From: Candidatus Brevefilum sp.
GTDB taxonomy: Bacteria; Chloroflexota; Anaerolineae; Anaerolineales; Anaerolineaceae
Assembly (NCBI GenBank): GCA_007135845.1
Contig: SLIC01000209.1
Coordinates: 1-10,574, forward strand
DNA length: 10,574 bases
Direction: 5' to 3'
Shown here: positions 1-6,343 of the stretch, one piece after another
Position numbering within the stretch: position 1 is the stretch's first letter
How the letters are laid out: each line of letters opens with the position of its first letter
The notes under the pieces: model-generated
What the model was told of the DNA's origin: nothing
The model's input: the letters and a program-made list of their open reading frames with translations, nothing else
Databases searched by the model: none
Position numbers and translations under genes: made by a program

Positions 1-65
1 CCATATCACGCCTCATTTCTGTGGATAGTAACATCATACAAAATTAAGCACCCCCAAGGGAATGT

Positions 66-107
66 CCTTAAGTACAGTCTGGGCGAAAAAAAGGTACAGT
101 CTTAAGG
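66..107. repeat. Paired GTACAGTCT direct repeat inside a CCTTAAG/CTTAAGG inverted repeat
   Basis: GTACAGTCT occurs at 72-80 and again at 94-102, separated by a G/A-rich spacer with a run of A. The pair is bracketed by CCTTAAG (66-72) and its reverse complement CTTAAGG (101-107). Multiple short repeats of this sort are seen at the ends of some insertion sequences, for example IS21-like ones, so this could be a leftover IS end. No transposase is visible and there is no second end in the window, so that reading is speculative. A protein-binding site is equally possible. Confidence 0.45.
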
Positions 108-109
108 GA

Positions 110-179
110 TTGGTGAATTGTGAAAAGTGAATAGGGAATGGATAGGTAGTAGGCGATTAGGTATTGGGAATTAGGAATT
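110..179. repeat. Degenerate heptamer tandem array, left (G/A-rich on plus strand)
   Basis: The sequence splits cleanly into ten consecutive 7-mers without gaps: TTGGTGA, ATTGTGA, AAAGTGA, ATAGGGA, ATGGATA, GGTAGTA, GGCGATT, AGGTATT, GGGAATT, AGGAATT. Neighbouring units resemble each other more than distant ones, which suggests local duplication followed by drift. The purine-rich strand is the plus strand. Intergenic heptamer arrays of this general type are known from cyanobacteria and other environmental bacteria. Their function is unknown. Confidence 0.6.
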
Positions 180-316
180 TGTGTGTCGTCCTGGAAATGT
201 ATACAACCTGTAGAATGCTCACAACATGTAGGGTGTGCAACCTATAGTTCAACGGTGATGTTAATAAATTACTGGTGTGTGGATCAGTGTGTTGTTAAAC
301 TCAAGCAGAGTGCGAT

Positions 317-393
317 CTGGTCTACGAGCTACGAGCTATCAGCTATCAACTATCAGCTTTCAGCTTTGAGCTTTCATCTTTCAACTGTGGTCT
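317..393. repeat. Degenerate heptamer tandem array, right (pyrimidine-rich on plus strand)
   Basis: Eleven in-phase 7-mers run from 317 to 393: CTGGTCT, ACGAGCT twice, ATCAGCT, ATCAACT, ATCAGCT, TTCAGCT, TTGAGCT, TTCATCT, TTCAACT, GTGGTCT. The nine central units (324-386) share the pattern NNSANCT or close variants. The outer units share TGGTCT, and the longer word TGGTCTAC recurs at 318-325 and 388-395, exactly 70 bp (ten units) apart. Read on the minus strand the units are purine-rich, so this array is inverted relative to the one at 110-179. It ends about 13 bp from the regulator stop codon. Confidence 0.75.
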
Positions 394-403
394 ACCGGCC
401 ACA
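386..403 (-). other. 5-bp hairpin just after the response-regulator stop
   Basis: TGTGG (386-390) and CCACA (399-403) can pair around an 8-nt loop. On the minus strand the hairpin begins three bases after the regulator stop codon, where a terminator would sit. The following minus-strand sequence is purine-rich and has no U-run, so it does not qualify as a standard intrinsic terminator. It may still stabilise the 3' end of the transcript. Confidence 0.3.
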
Positions 404-405
404 AA

Positions 406-1107
406 CTACTCCTCCTTGCGCGTCAGCCCCATCCGGGCGGCATAGGCAATCACCTGGGCGCGGTTCTCCAGGTGCAGGCAATCTAGGATCTCCCCCATAT
501 GATACTTGACCGTGCGCGGGCTAATGCTTAACGTGTCCGCTACTTCCTTATAAGTCTGCCCCCCAGCCACCAGCGTCAGGATCTGCAGCTGACGGGGGGT
601 TAATTGCTGGGCGCAGCGCGCCTCACCACCAGCAGCCGGGTCATCAAGCCGGGCCTGGTACATCGGCCTGGTGGGCTGCTCCGAAAAGGCATTCAGGATC
701 GTCTCAGCCAAACCGGGCGAAAAAGGCGGGTGCCCGGCATGCAGGTCCTGCAGGTAATCAAAGAAATCACCCGCATCGAGGCTCTTCACCAGGTAGCCAG
801 AAGCGCCGCCGCGCACAGCCTCGAACAGGTCGCCTTCGTCGTCCGACATGGTCAGCATCACAATCTTGATCTCCGGCAGCTCAGCCTTGATCAGGCGCGT
901 GGCAGCAACCCCATCACATTTCGGCATGTGGATGTCCATCAAGATCAGGTCGGGCTTCAACTGGCGTGCCAGGTTCAGCGCTTGCAAGCCGTCATGGGCG
1001 ATCCCCACCACCGGGATGCCCTCGGAAGCAAGCAGGTTGGATAACCCTTCCAGGAACAGGTTATGGTCATCCACCAGCAAAACCCGTAAAGTGGTTAGAT
1101 CGTTCAT
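406..1107 (-). CDS. NarL/FixJ-family response regulator (REC + LuxR-type HTH)
   Basis: A DNA-binding response regulator of 233 residues, the usual length for the family. The N-terminal receiver domain (about residues 7-125) has the acidic pair D13/D14, the phospho-acceptor D58 in LILMDIHMP, the switch T86 and the conserved K108. After a variable linker (about 130-167), a LuxR-type helix-turn-helix occupies about 168-228, with the typical LTPRQLQIL start and the recognition-helix segment SPRTVKYHMGEIL. It should be phosphorylated by the kinase encoded just upstream and then bind DNA. Its ATG overlaps the kinase stop codon in an ATGA arrangement and is preceded by only a weak G-rich ribosome binding site, so translational coupling is likely. 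Target genes cannot be read from the sequence. Family call is firm; the stimulus is unknown. Confidence 0.95.
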   Translation of the reverse strand: MNDLTTLRVLLVDDHNLFLEGLSNLLASEGIPVVGIAHDGLQALNLARQLKPDLILMDIHMPKCDGVAATRLIKAELPEIKIVMLTMSDDEGDLFEAVRGGASGYLVKSLDAGDFFDYLQDLHAGHPPFSPGLAETILNAFSEQPTRPMYQARLDDPAAGGEARCAQQLTPRQLQILTLVAGGQTYKEVADTLSISPRTVKYHMGEILDCLHLENRAQVIAYAARMGLTRKEE

Positions 1108-2798
1108 CCGCCCACCACGCTTTCTCTAAACGGCACACACACCACGATCTTCGTCCCCACACCCGGCCGGGAAGAAAACTCGATTCTTCCGCCGATCGCC
1201 ACGGCGCGCTCCTGCATCATCTGCAAGCCAAAATGCTTTTGCACGTCCGCCTGGGATGCTGTTAAATCAAAACCGAGGCCGTCATCCTCAACGATCACGC
1301 ACAGTGCGCCGTCAATCACATCAAACTTAACCCAAACCTGGTTGGCCTGGGCGTGCTTGCGGGCATTGGTCAGGGCTTCCTGCAAAATCCGCAGCAGCTG
1401 CACCTGGACCATGGCCGGTAAACTGCTGTCATCAAAGGCTTCAGCCATCTTCAGGTCGGTGCGGATCTCGTAGGATTGCTCAAATTGCTCGAGGTGCTGC
1501 TCGATTTTCGCCACCAGGCCTTGCTCGGTTAAACTCAAGCGCATGGCCTGGATCGAATCCCGCAGGTCAACCTCGCCGCCCCGCGCGGCTTCAACCAGGC
1601 GCGCCATGTACTGATCAACTGTCTCCAGGTCGCCCCGCCCGAGCAGCCGGCGTACTGCCTGGGCCTGGGTATCGATAAAGGCCAGCACCTGCGCCAGGTC
1701 ATCATGCAGCTCCCGCGCCAGCAGGTCGCGTTCCTGCAGGGTTGCCAAAACGCGCTGCTGTTCGAGGACCTTTGCCTGCGTTCTGCGTTGTTCGGTCACA
1801 TCCCTCAGAATCAGCAGCTGACCAATGGGAAAGTCACGCCAATCCTTAAGCTGGATGATATCCAAGACGTAATCCTGCGCCGCCCTCCCCTTACCCAGCT
1901 TAAACTCACGTCTGTGGTCTCGCCCATCCTCCCCAACATTTTGCGGATAGGCAGGCAGCCAATCGCCGATGGGCTTGCCATTGACCCGTTTATCGGTCAC
2001 CCCCAGCATACGTTCAGCAGCCAGATTCATGCTGCTGACCTGTTGTGAATGATCCAGCACCACAATGCCCAAGGGGATCTGCTCAAGCACAATCTCGCGT
2101 GCAAAGGGGATCGGCCCCAGGATGCGAAAGCGGAATAAAACAAAGGCATAGATCATGGACGTAAAAGCCAATCCAACCGCCGTGTATGGAAAATTGAATC
2201 CAGCCCGCCCTGCATAGTCGGTAAGATAAAAAAACCTGACAACCGCTTGCCCAACAATCATCATCACAACAGGCCAGCGGTTCTGTGGTGCGTAGATAAA
2301 CAACCAGGCAAAAACAAACAGGTTGACGGCTGTTAAAACATAAATGTAAGAAAGGAGATATGAGGTGAGCGGACCGTACACCAGCACAAGCCCACCTTCA
2401 TAGAGGAAATCTTCCCACATCCAATGATGCAGGTTGTTGGTGATGACCACCACCGCGGTCACCACTGGAATTATCCACAGCAAAATCAGGTTGCGGCGGG
2501 TCAGCCAACGTTTTGGCCGGGCATATTCCAACAGAAAGCACGTAATTGCGGCTGCAGATGGTAATTGCCATATCACGCTAAACTTGCGCCAGAAAATAAT
2601 CATATCTAAATTTGCAGCAGCAAATTCAAAGATGATGCCAAGCGTCCACAAAAACCCTAACAGGCAAGCGATAATAAAGGGTACAGCACCTGGCACGCCC
2701 CGATTTTTGATGCTGTAAACCGCCAGCACAATCATCAGCAAGGCAGCTAAGATTGCAGGCCAGATTTGGGTGTAGTAGACAGTGACAAAACGCACCAT
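1104..2798 (-). CDS. 7TM sensor histidine kinase, PAS + HisKA_3 + HATPase
   Basis: A membrane sensor kinase of 564 residues. Residues 1 to about 225 form seven hydrophobic segments (near 12-30, 38-60, 70-92, 103-121, 143-168, 175-192, 205-224) matching the N-terminal 7TM region found in many histidine kinases, including the LEYARPKRWLTRR and TNNLHHWMW signatures. A PAS-like domain follows (about 233-335). The HisKA_3 dimerisation/phosphotransfer segment has H365 in ARELHDDLAQ. The ATPase domain shows an N-box (EALTNARKH, N478), the DDGLGF box (505-510) and the GLQMMQERA/GVGTK region. This subfamily pairs with NarL-type regulators, which fits the gene downstream (4-bp overlap). The chosen ATG has GGAG only three bases upstream (ctcc at 2802-2805 on the plus strand), a short spacing. 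The ligand is not predictable. Confidence 0.94.
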   Translation of the reverse strand: MVRFVTVYYTQIWPAILAALLMIVLAVYSIKNRGVPGAVPFIIACLLGFLWTLGIIFEFAAANLDMIIFWRKFSVIWQLPSAAAITCFLLEYARPKRWLTRRNLILLWIIPVVTAVVVITNNLHHWMWEDFLYEGGLVLVYGPLTSYLLSYIYVLTAVNLFVFAWLFIYAPQNRWPVVMMIVGQAVVRFFYLTDYAGRAGFNFPYTAVGLAFTSMIYAFVLFRFRILGPIPFAREIVLEQIPLGIVVLDHSQQVSSMNLAAERMLGVTDKRVNGKPIGDWLPAYPQNVGEDGRDHRREFKLGKGRAAQDYVLDIIQLKDWRDFPIGQLLILRDVTEQRRTQAKVLEQQRVLATLQERDLLARELHDDLAQVLAFIDTQAQAVRRLLGRGDLETVDQYMARLVEAARGGEVDLRDSIQAMRLSLTEQGLVAKIEQHLEQFEQSYEIRTDLKMAEAFDDSSLPAMVQVQLLRILQEALTNARKHAQANQVWVKFDVIDGALCVIVEDDGLGFDLTASQADVQKHFGLQMMQERAVAIGGRIEFSSRPGVGTKIVVCVPFRESVVGG

Positions 2799-2840
2799 GA
2801 ACTCCAGGGCTGGGTTGTTTTAAATGACTAATGATTATTT

Positions 2841-2870
2841 ATTATAAATCAAAATTGGCTGATCTGTCCA
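2841..2870 (-). promoter_or_regulatory. Sigma-70-like promoter for the kinase-regulator operon
   Basis: On the minus strand, TGGACA (plus-strand 2865-2870; 5 of 6 matches to TTGACA) is followed 18 bases later by a perfect TATAAT (plus-strand 2841-2846). Transcription would start near 2834, leaving a leader of about 36 nt before the kinase ATG. This is based on consensus only. AT-rich DNA gives chance matches, but the strength of both boxes and the position support it. Confidence 0.55.
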
Positions 2871-3022
2871 TCAATTGGGCGGTTTTGATTCTTCCTTGCG
2901 TTGGTGAACGGCACCCATTTAACGGGTCAAAAACAGTCAATTTATCCACACTATGGCAGACCAGGTTAAGCCAGGGTCTGAATCGCTAGTATGTATCTCA
3001 GATCATCGATTTAATAAAGAAT

Positions 3023-3051
3023 TTGACAAAGAGCTGTATCAAGTCTAGCAT
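3023..3051 (+). promoter_or_regulatory. Sigma-70-like promoter for the ATPase gene
   Basis: A perfect TTGACA (3023-3028) is followed after 17 bases by TAGCAT (3046-3051; 4 of 6 matches to TATAAT). The start would lie near 3058, giving an untranslated leader of about 125 nt before the ATG at 3183. The long leader leaves room for post-transcriptional control, but I do not recognise a riboswitch in it. Confidence 0.5.
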
Positions 3052-3139
3052 TAAGGTATATGAGCAATGTGAGTGGTGATAACCGATTGTGCATTTCCTG
3101 GACTTCGTTAGCCGAAAAATCTAAAAACATTTCCATCCA

Positions 3140-3171
3140 TAACCCATCCACAAAAAAGGGTTAACCAGGAG
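3140..3171 (+). promoter_or_regulatory. Leader hairpin and ribosome binding site of the ATPase gene
   Basis: TAACCC (3140-3145) can pair with GGGTTA (3158-3163) around a 12-nt A-rich loop. Four bases further on is AGGAG (3167-3171), 11 nt before the ATG. The hairpin lies beside the ribosome binding site without covering it. It could influence translation, but it is short. Confidence 0.4.
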
Positions 3172-3182
3172 AAAAGAAAAAA

Positions 3183-5801
3183 ATGAATCAAGAACCCAAT
3201 CCCTTAACTGATAATTTGCCGGAAGACTGGTGGTCAATTCCAGCGGAAGAATTATTGAACTCGTTAAATGTAGATATACAACTGGGGTTGACGCCTAACC
3301 AAGTTATCCAAAATAGAGAAAAGTTTGGCAGTAACCAGCTCGAAGACAGAGGACCAACCAGCTTATGGACTCTGTTTTGGGAAAGTGTGAAATCACCCAT
3401 GATGGTGCTGTTGCTAACAATCGCTGGTATTTCATTGGCACTTGGTCAATACACCGAAGCAATAGTGATGATTTTTGTTGTCGCCATGTATGTGGGTGTT
3501 CATTTGCTCAATAAAGCACGCTCTGACCGCACCATGGCGCGACTTCGTGAGGTACAGACGCCAAAAACGATCGTTCTACGAGATGGCGAACAACAAGAGG
3601 TTGATTTCGAAGAGGTGGTCGTCGGGGATATTCTACCCCTTCGTTCTGGCACCCGGATCCCGGCCGATGCTCGCCTGGTTGATTCAGCCGGTCTGATTGT
3701 CAATGAGAGCACACTGACTGGTGAGTCTGCCCCAGTACACAAAAAAGCTGAAGACACGATCAAACCCGATTCACCATTAGCAGAACGGAAAACAGCAATT
3801 TTTGCCGGTACCAGTGTTATGGATGGGATTGGCAAGGCGTTGGTTTTGGCAGTTGGTGAACATACCGAACTTGGACATATTGCAGAATTATCAACCTTGC
3901 GAGACACAGAGCTAACGCCCCTTCAAAAAGAGATGAACGGCTTAGCCAAGACATTAGCGTTTGTGGCTGTCGGTGTCAGTCTGTTAGTGCCATTGGCGGG
4001 CTTGCTGCGGGGCTTCAACTTTCAACAAATGGTGCTGACCTGGTTATCCCTGACCTTCCTGATGGTTCCTGGTCAACCGCCGATCATTATCTCAATGGCC
4101 TTAGCACTGGCAGCATTAGAACTGGCTCGCAAAAAGGTGATTGTCCGACGATTACAGGGAGCTGAGACCCTCGGCTCAGTCAATATTGTGCTCAGTGATA
4201 AAACTGGCACGATGACAGAGAACAAGATGCAGCTTTTTGCTATTCTTTTTGCTGATGGAACCTTGTCTGAGTTTGAAAAACTAGATCCCAACCAGCAAAA
4301 CCAAGTTGATAAGTTCTTTGAGACGGCTCGCCTGTCAATTCCTGAAAACACGAATGATCCGACCGATCTGGCTATTTTAGATGCTGTCGAAGGGTTGAAT
4401 AATTTTGAGTATACACAGCCTGGACATTTGGTCGATCAGATTGGATTTTCACGCAGCGGCACATATCGCAGACTTGAATACAGCCAGGAGGGGTCGCATC
4501 TGATTTACGTTACCGGTCGCCCGGAGTACATCATTGACCGCTCAAATCGAAGGTTGAGTTCTCATGCTGCAGAAAAGCAGATCAAGACATGGCATGAAGA
4601 CGAGCGAAAAGAAATCATCAACCAATTAACCGAGCTTGCAAAACAGGGGAAACGAATCACTGCTTATGCTTATCGAGAGAACAGCCTGCCTGAAAGTGAA
4701 CCAAAGAACCTTATTTTTGTTGGTGCAGCCGTGATCAGCGATCCAATCCGACCGGAAGTTAAAGATGCTCTCAAGAATCTTAAAGATGCAGGTGTGCGCA
4801 CGGTCATGGTCACAGGCGACATTCCCGAGACAGCCGGTTTTGTGGCTCATGAAGTGGGAATCGATGGAGAGTCGATTATTACGGGCCAGGAATTTGAGAG
4901 CATGCCCAATGATGTCCAGGAAAAAATGATTCAGGAGAAATCGGTTTTTGCCCGTACAACACCAGAGCAAAAACTCAACCTGGTTCAAGTATTTCAACGG
5001 TTGGGAGAGACTGTTGCCGTAACCGGTGACGGAATTAATGATGCGCCTGCATTGAATACGGCTCATGTGGGCATAGCGATGGGCCAAAAAGGAACAGATG
5101 TCGCCAAAGAAGCCGCCGACCTTATTCTGACTAATGATAACTTAGCTCACCTACCAGATGGCGTTGCTATTGGTCGCAAGGCTTATGACAACTTTGCAAA
5201 AGGGATCACTTACTATCTCTCTGCTAAGGCGATCTTATTGAGTATCTTTATCTTCCCACTCCTTGTTGGTGTACCTTTCCCTCTGGCACCAATCCAGATC
5301 ATTTTTACTGAACTGCTGATGGACCTGGCATCCTCAACCATTTTTGTAACCGAAGCAGCAGAACCGGATGTAATGAAGCGCAAACCACGTCCGAAAGGTC
5401 CATTCCTTTCAAAACAGGTTACAAAACGCATCCTGCGAAATATGGTTGGTCTGACAATTGCCATCCTGGTAGTCTATTTTGGCTCGCTGACATTAGGCTA
5501 TCAGATCCAAAGCGCTCGGACAGCAGCTTTTTCCACCTGGTTGTTGGGACACATCATATTGGCCCTTAATCTAAAACAAGAAAAAACGCCGCTCTTCAAA
5601 CAGGGACTGCTCTCCAATCGTTTTGCTGTGGGCTGGCTGATTGGGATGATTGCATTTGTCCTGGCAATGACCCTGATCCCATTCGTGCAATCAATTCTTG
5701 ATACCACCCACTTGAGCACCTTACAATGGGGAATGGTAATAATCGGAGCGCTTTTTGCCAGTTCCTGGCTCGAAGGTCTTAAGTGGATTCGATACTCATA
5801 A
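3183..5801 (+). CDS. P2-like cation-transporting P-type ATPase with atypical M4 motif
   Basis: A membrane ion pump of 872 residues, a normal length for bacterial P2-type ATPases. Order: N-terminal cation-ATPase segment (about 15-65), M1-M2 (about 66-108), actuator domain with TGES (179-182), M3-M4 (about 253-312), phosphorylation loop with D339 in SDKTGTMTEN, nucleotide domain with DPTDLAILDA (392-401), hinge TGD (544-546) and TGDGINDAPAL (614-624), then M5-M10 (about 674-866). All catalytic residues for phosphorylation and dephosphorylation are present, so it should be active. The transport path is odd. M4 reads VPGQPP (295-300) instead of the PEGLP of Ca2+-type pumps. M5 has K682 where SERCA-type pumps carry Asn. 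M6 keeps D714 and has E710 in place of Asn. The usual KGAPE is TGRPE (444-448). The transported ion therefore cannot be assigned. The gene has its own promoter and is AT-richer than its flanks. Confidence 0.93.
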   Translation: MNQEPNPLTDNLPEDWWSIPAEELLNSLNVDIQLGLTPNQVIQNREKFGSNQLEDRGPTSLWTLFWESVKSPMMVLLLTIAGISLALGQYTEAIVMIFVVAMYVGVHLLNKARSDRTMARLREVQTPKTIVLRDGEQQEVDFEEVVVGDILPLRSGTRIPADARLVDSAGLIVNESTLTGESAPVHKKAEDTIKPDSPLAERKTAIFAGTSVMDGIGKALVLAVGEHTELGHIAELSTLRDTELTPLQKEMNGLAKTLAFVAVGVSLLVPLAGLLRGFNFQQMVLTWLSLTFLMVPGQPPIIISMALALAALELARKKVIVRRLQGAETLGSVNIVLSDKTGTMTENKMQLFAILFADGTLSEFEKLDPNQQNQVDKFFETARLSIPENTNDPTDLAILDAVEGLNNFEYTQPGHLVDQIGFSRSGTYRRLEYSQEGSHLIYVTGRPEYIIDRSNRRLSSHAAEKQIKTWHEDERKEIINQLTELAKQGKRITAYAYRENSLPESEPKNLIFVGAAVISDPIRPEVKDALKNLKDAGVRTVMVTGDIPETAGFVAHEVGIDGESIITGQEFESMPNDVQEKMIQEKSVFARTTPEQKLNLVQVFQRLGETVAVTGDGINDAPALNTAHVGIAMGQKGTDVAKEAADLILTNDNLAHLPDGVAIGRKAYDNFAKGITYYLSAKAILLSIFIFPLLVGVPFPLAPIQIIFTELLMDLASSTIFVTEAAEPDVMKRKPRPKGPFLSKQVTKRILRNMVGLTIAILVVYFGSLTLGYQIQSARTAAFSTWLLGHIILALNLKQEKTPLFKQGLLSNRFAVGWLIGMIAFVLAMTLIPFVQSILDTTHLSTLQWGMVIIGALFASSWLEGLKWIRYS

Positions 5802-5808
5802 TCTAAGG

Positions 5809-5826
5809 TTCCAGATAATGCTGGGA
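5809..5826 (+). other. 6-bp hairpin after the ATPase stop codon
   Basis: TTCCAG (5809-5814) pairs with CTGGGA (5821-5826), one G-U pair included, around the loop ATAATG. It starts eight bases after the ATPase stop codon. It is followed by an A-rich rather than T-rich stretch, so it is not a canonical terminator. Read-through into the rhodanese remnant is plausible. Confidence 0.35.
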
Positions 5827-5885
5827 CAAAAAGAAGGATTTAAACCTGTATCATTCCCGTTCTCTAAGGTAATCGAGGAGGAAAA

Positions 5886-6207
5886 ATGAATCACTTATTT
5901 CAATCCGAGGAACCTATCAATGAATGATGGGGTGTGAACTACCGATAATCATCGATGTCCGTGAGGAAACGGGTTACAACGCAGGGCATATCCCTGGCGT
6001 ATTACACATCTCTGGAAACAAGGTCGTTAGCATTATTTCGGAAATTCCCAAGGATAGGTTCTTCGTAACAGATTGAAACATGCATCATCGCAGCAGTTCT
6101 CGTAGTGAACATGCCGCAATGCTGATATGTGAGCGTGGCCATCATGCACCAGTCGTGGAGGTCAGTTTCCCAACTAGGAAAGCTTCTGTTATCCTATTGA
6201 TATGTGA
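5886..6207 (+). pseudogene. Decayed single-domain rhodanese (sulfurtransferase) gene
   Basis: A strong ribosome binding site, AGGAGG (5876-5881), precedes ATG 5886. The first 13 codons (MNHLFQSEEPINE) run into TGA at 5925. Moving one frame (start 5924-5926) gives a clear rhodanese core: PIIIDVREETGYNAGHIPG, then PKDRFFVTD, TGA at 6074-6076, then NMHHRSSSRSEHAAML and ERGHHAPVVE. A further one-frame shift near 6158-6162 gives GQFPN, TAG at 6175, then ESFCYPIDM and TGA at 6205-6207, which matches the usual EGG..W...GYP end of the family. So the three conserved pieces are separated by two apparent single-base deletions and two stops, one at the catalytic Cys position and one at the conserved Trp. 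Intact, it would be about 106 residues, normal for a single-domain rhodanese, which transfers sulfane sulfur. Decay is the simplest reading. Sequencing error is less likely because the adjacent 2.6-kb gene is intact. Confidence 0.82.
6090..6117 (+). other. Hairpin starting 13 nt after the in-frame UGA in the rhodanese remnant
   Basis: GCAGTTC (6093-6099) pairs with GAAC-A-TGC (6107-6114), giving seven base pairs with one bulged A around the loop TCGTAGT. Two outer pairs (GC 6090-6091 with GC 6116-6117) add to it across an A-C mismatch. The apical loop begins 23 nt after the UGA, inside the spacing usual for bacterial selenocysteine insertion elements. The first loop bases are U and C rather than G, which is a poor fit unless C6101-G6105 closes a GUA loop. 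I list it because of its position, not as an established SECIS. Confidence 0.25.
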
Positions 6208-6343
6208 TTATGAAAGATCGTATACCTAACAATTGATCTGGCGATATTTTTCTTAGATTGACAGGTCCATTTTTCGGATTGGTGATATCTTTTTCTGCTA
6301 ACAAGATTCCTGTGTTAATGGCCTGTTGTGGTGAATAAAAGGC

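Larger units (their letters stand above)
1..405. other. Gene-free region with repeats
   Basis: I see no convincing protein gene here. Open stretches in this region run through the 7-bp arrays and have repeat-driven, low-information translations. The region holds a direct/inverted repeat cluster (66-107), a G-rich heptamer array (110-179), three loosely similar copies of a CAACCTGTAG-like word (near 204-213, 222-230 and 238-247), and a second, C-rich heptamer array (317-393). It lies downstream of the response regulator, so it is the 3' side of the two-component operon. Whatever gene lies to the left is outside the window. Confidence 0.7.
2799..3182. other. Divergent intergenic region between kinase and ATPase genes
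   Basis: This 384-bp AT-rich region separates the minus-strand kinase operon from the plus-strand ATPase gene. It carries a promoter-like site for each direction (listed separately), a short ACCC/GGGT inverted repeat near 2918-2932, and a small hairpin next to the ATPase ribosome binding site. I found no protein-like reading frame or RNA gene. The arrangement would let a single regulator control both sides, but I see no clear operator. Confidence 0.6.

Noticed and set aside
183..509. Plus-strand open frame of 108 codons
   Set aside because: Half of it is the heptamer array read as a periodic peptide and the rest is antisense to the regulator's C-terminus. It has no ribosome binding site and no family resemblance.
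604..1044. Plus-strand open frame of 146 codons opposite the regulator
   Set aside because: A shadow frame of a well supported gene, with no start signals or recognisable domain.
6113..6139. GCCGC/GTGGC hairpin as an alternative SECIS
   Set aside because: The apical loop would begin 47 nt after the UGA, too far for a bacterial SECIS, and it has an interior loop of three bases.
6258..6263. Perfect TTGACA as a promoter box
   Set aside because: No good -10 at 16-18 bp on the plus strand and no plus-strand gene downstream.
6237..6338. Short open frame containing a hydrophobic stretch (RLTGPFFGLVISFSANKIPV)
   Set aside because: Thirty-three codons with no ribosome binding site or ATG and no family I recognise. 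It could be a relic of another decayed gene, but chance is as likely.
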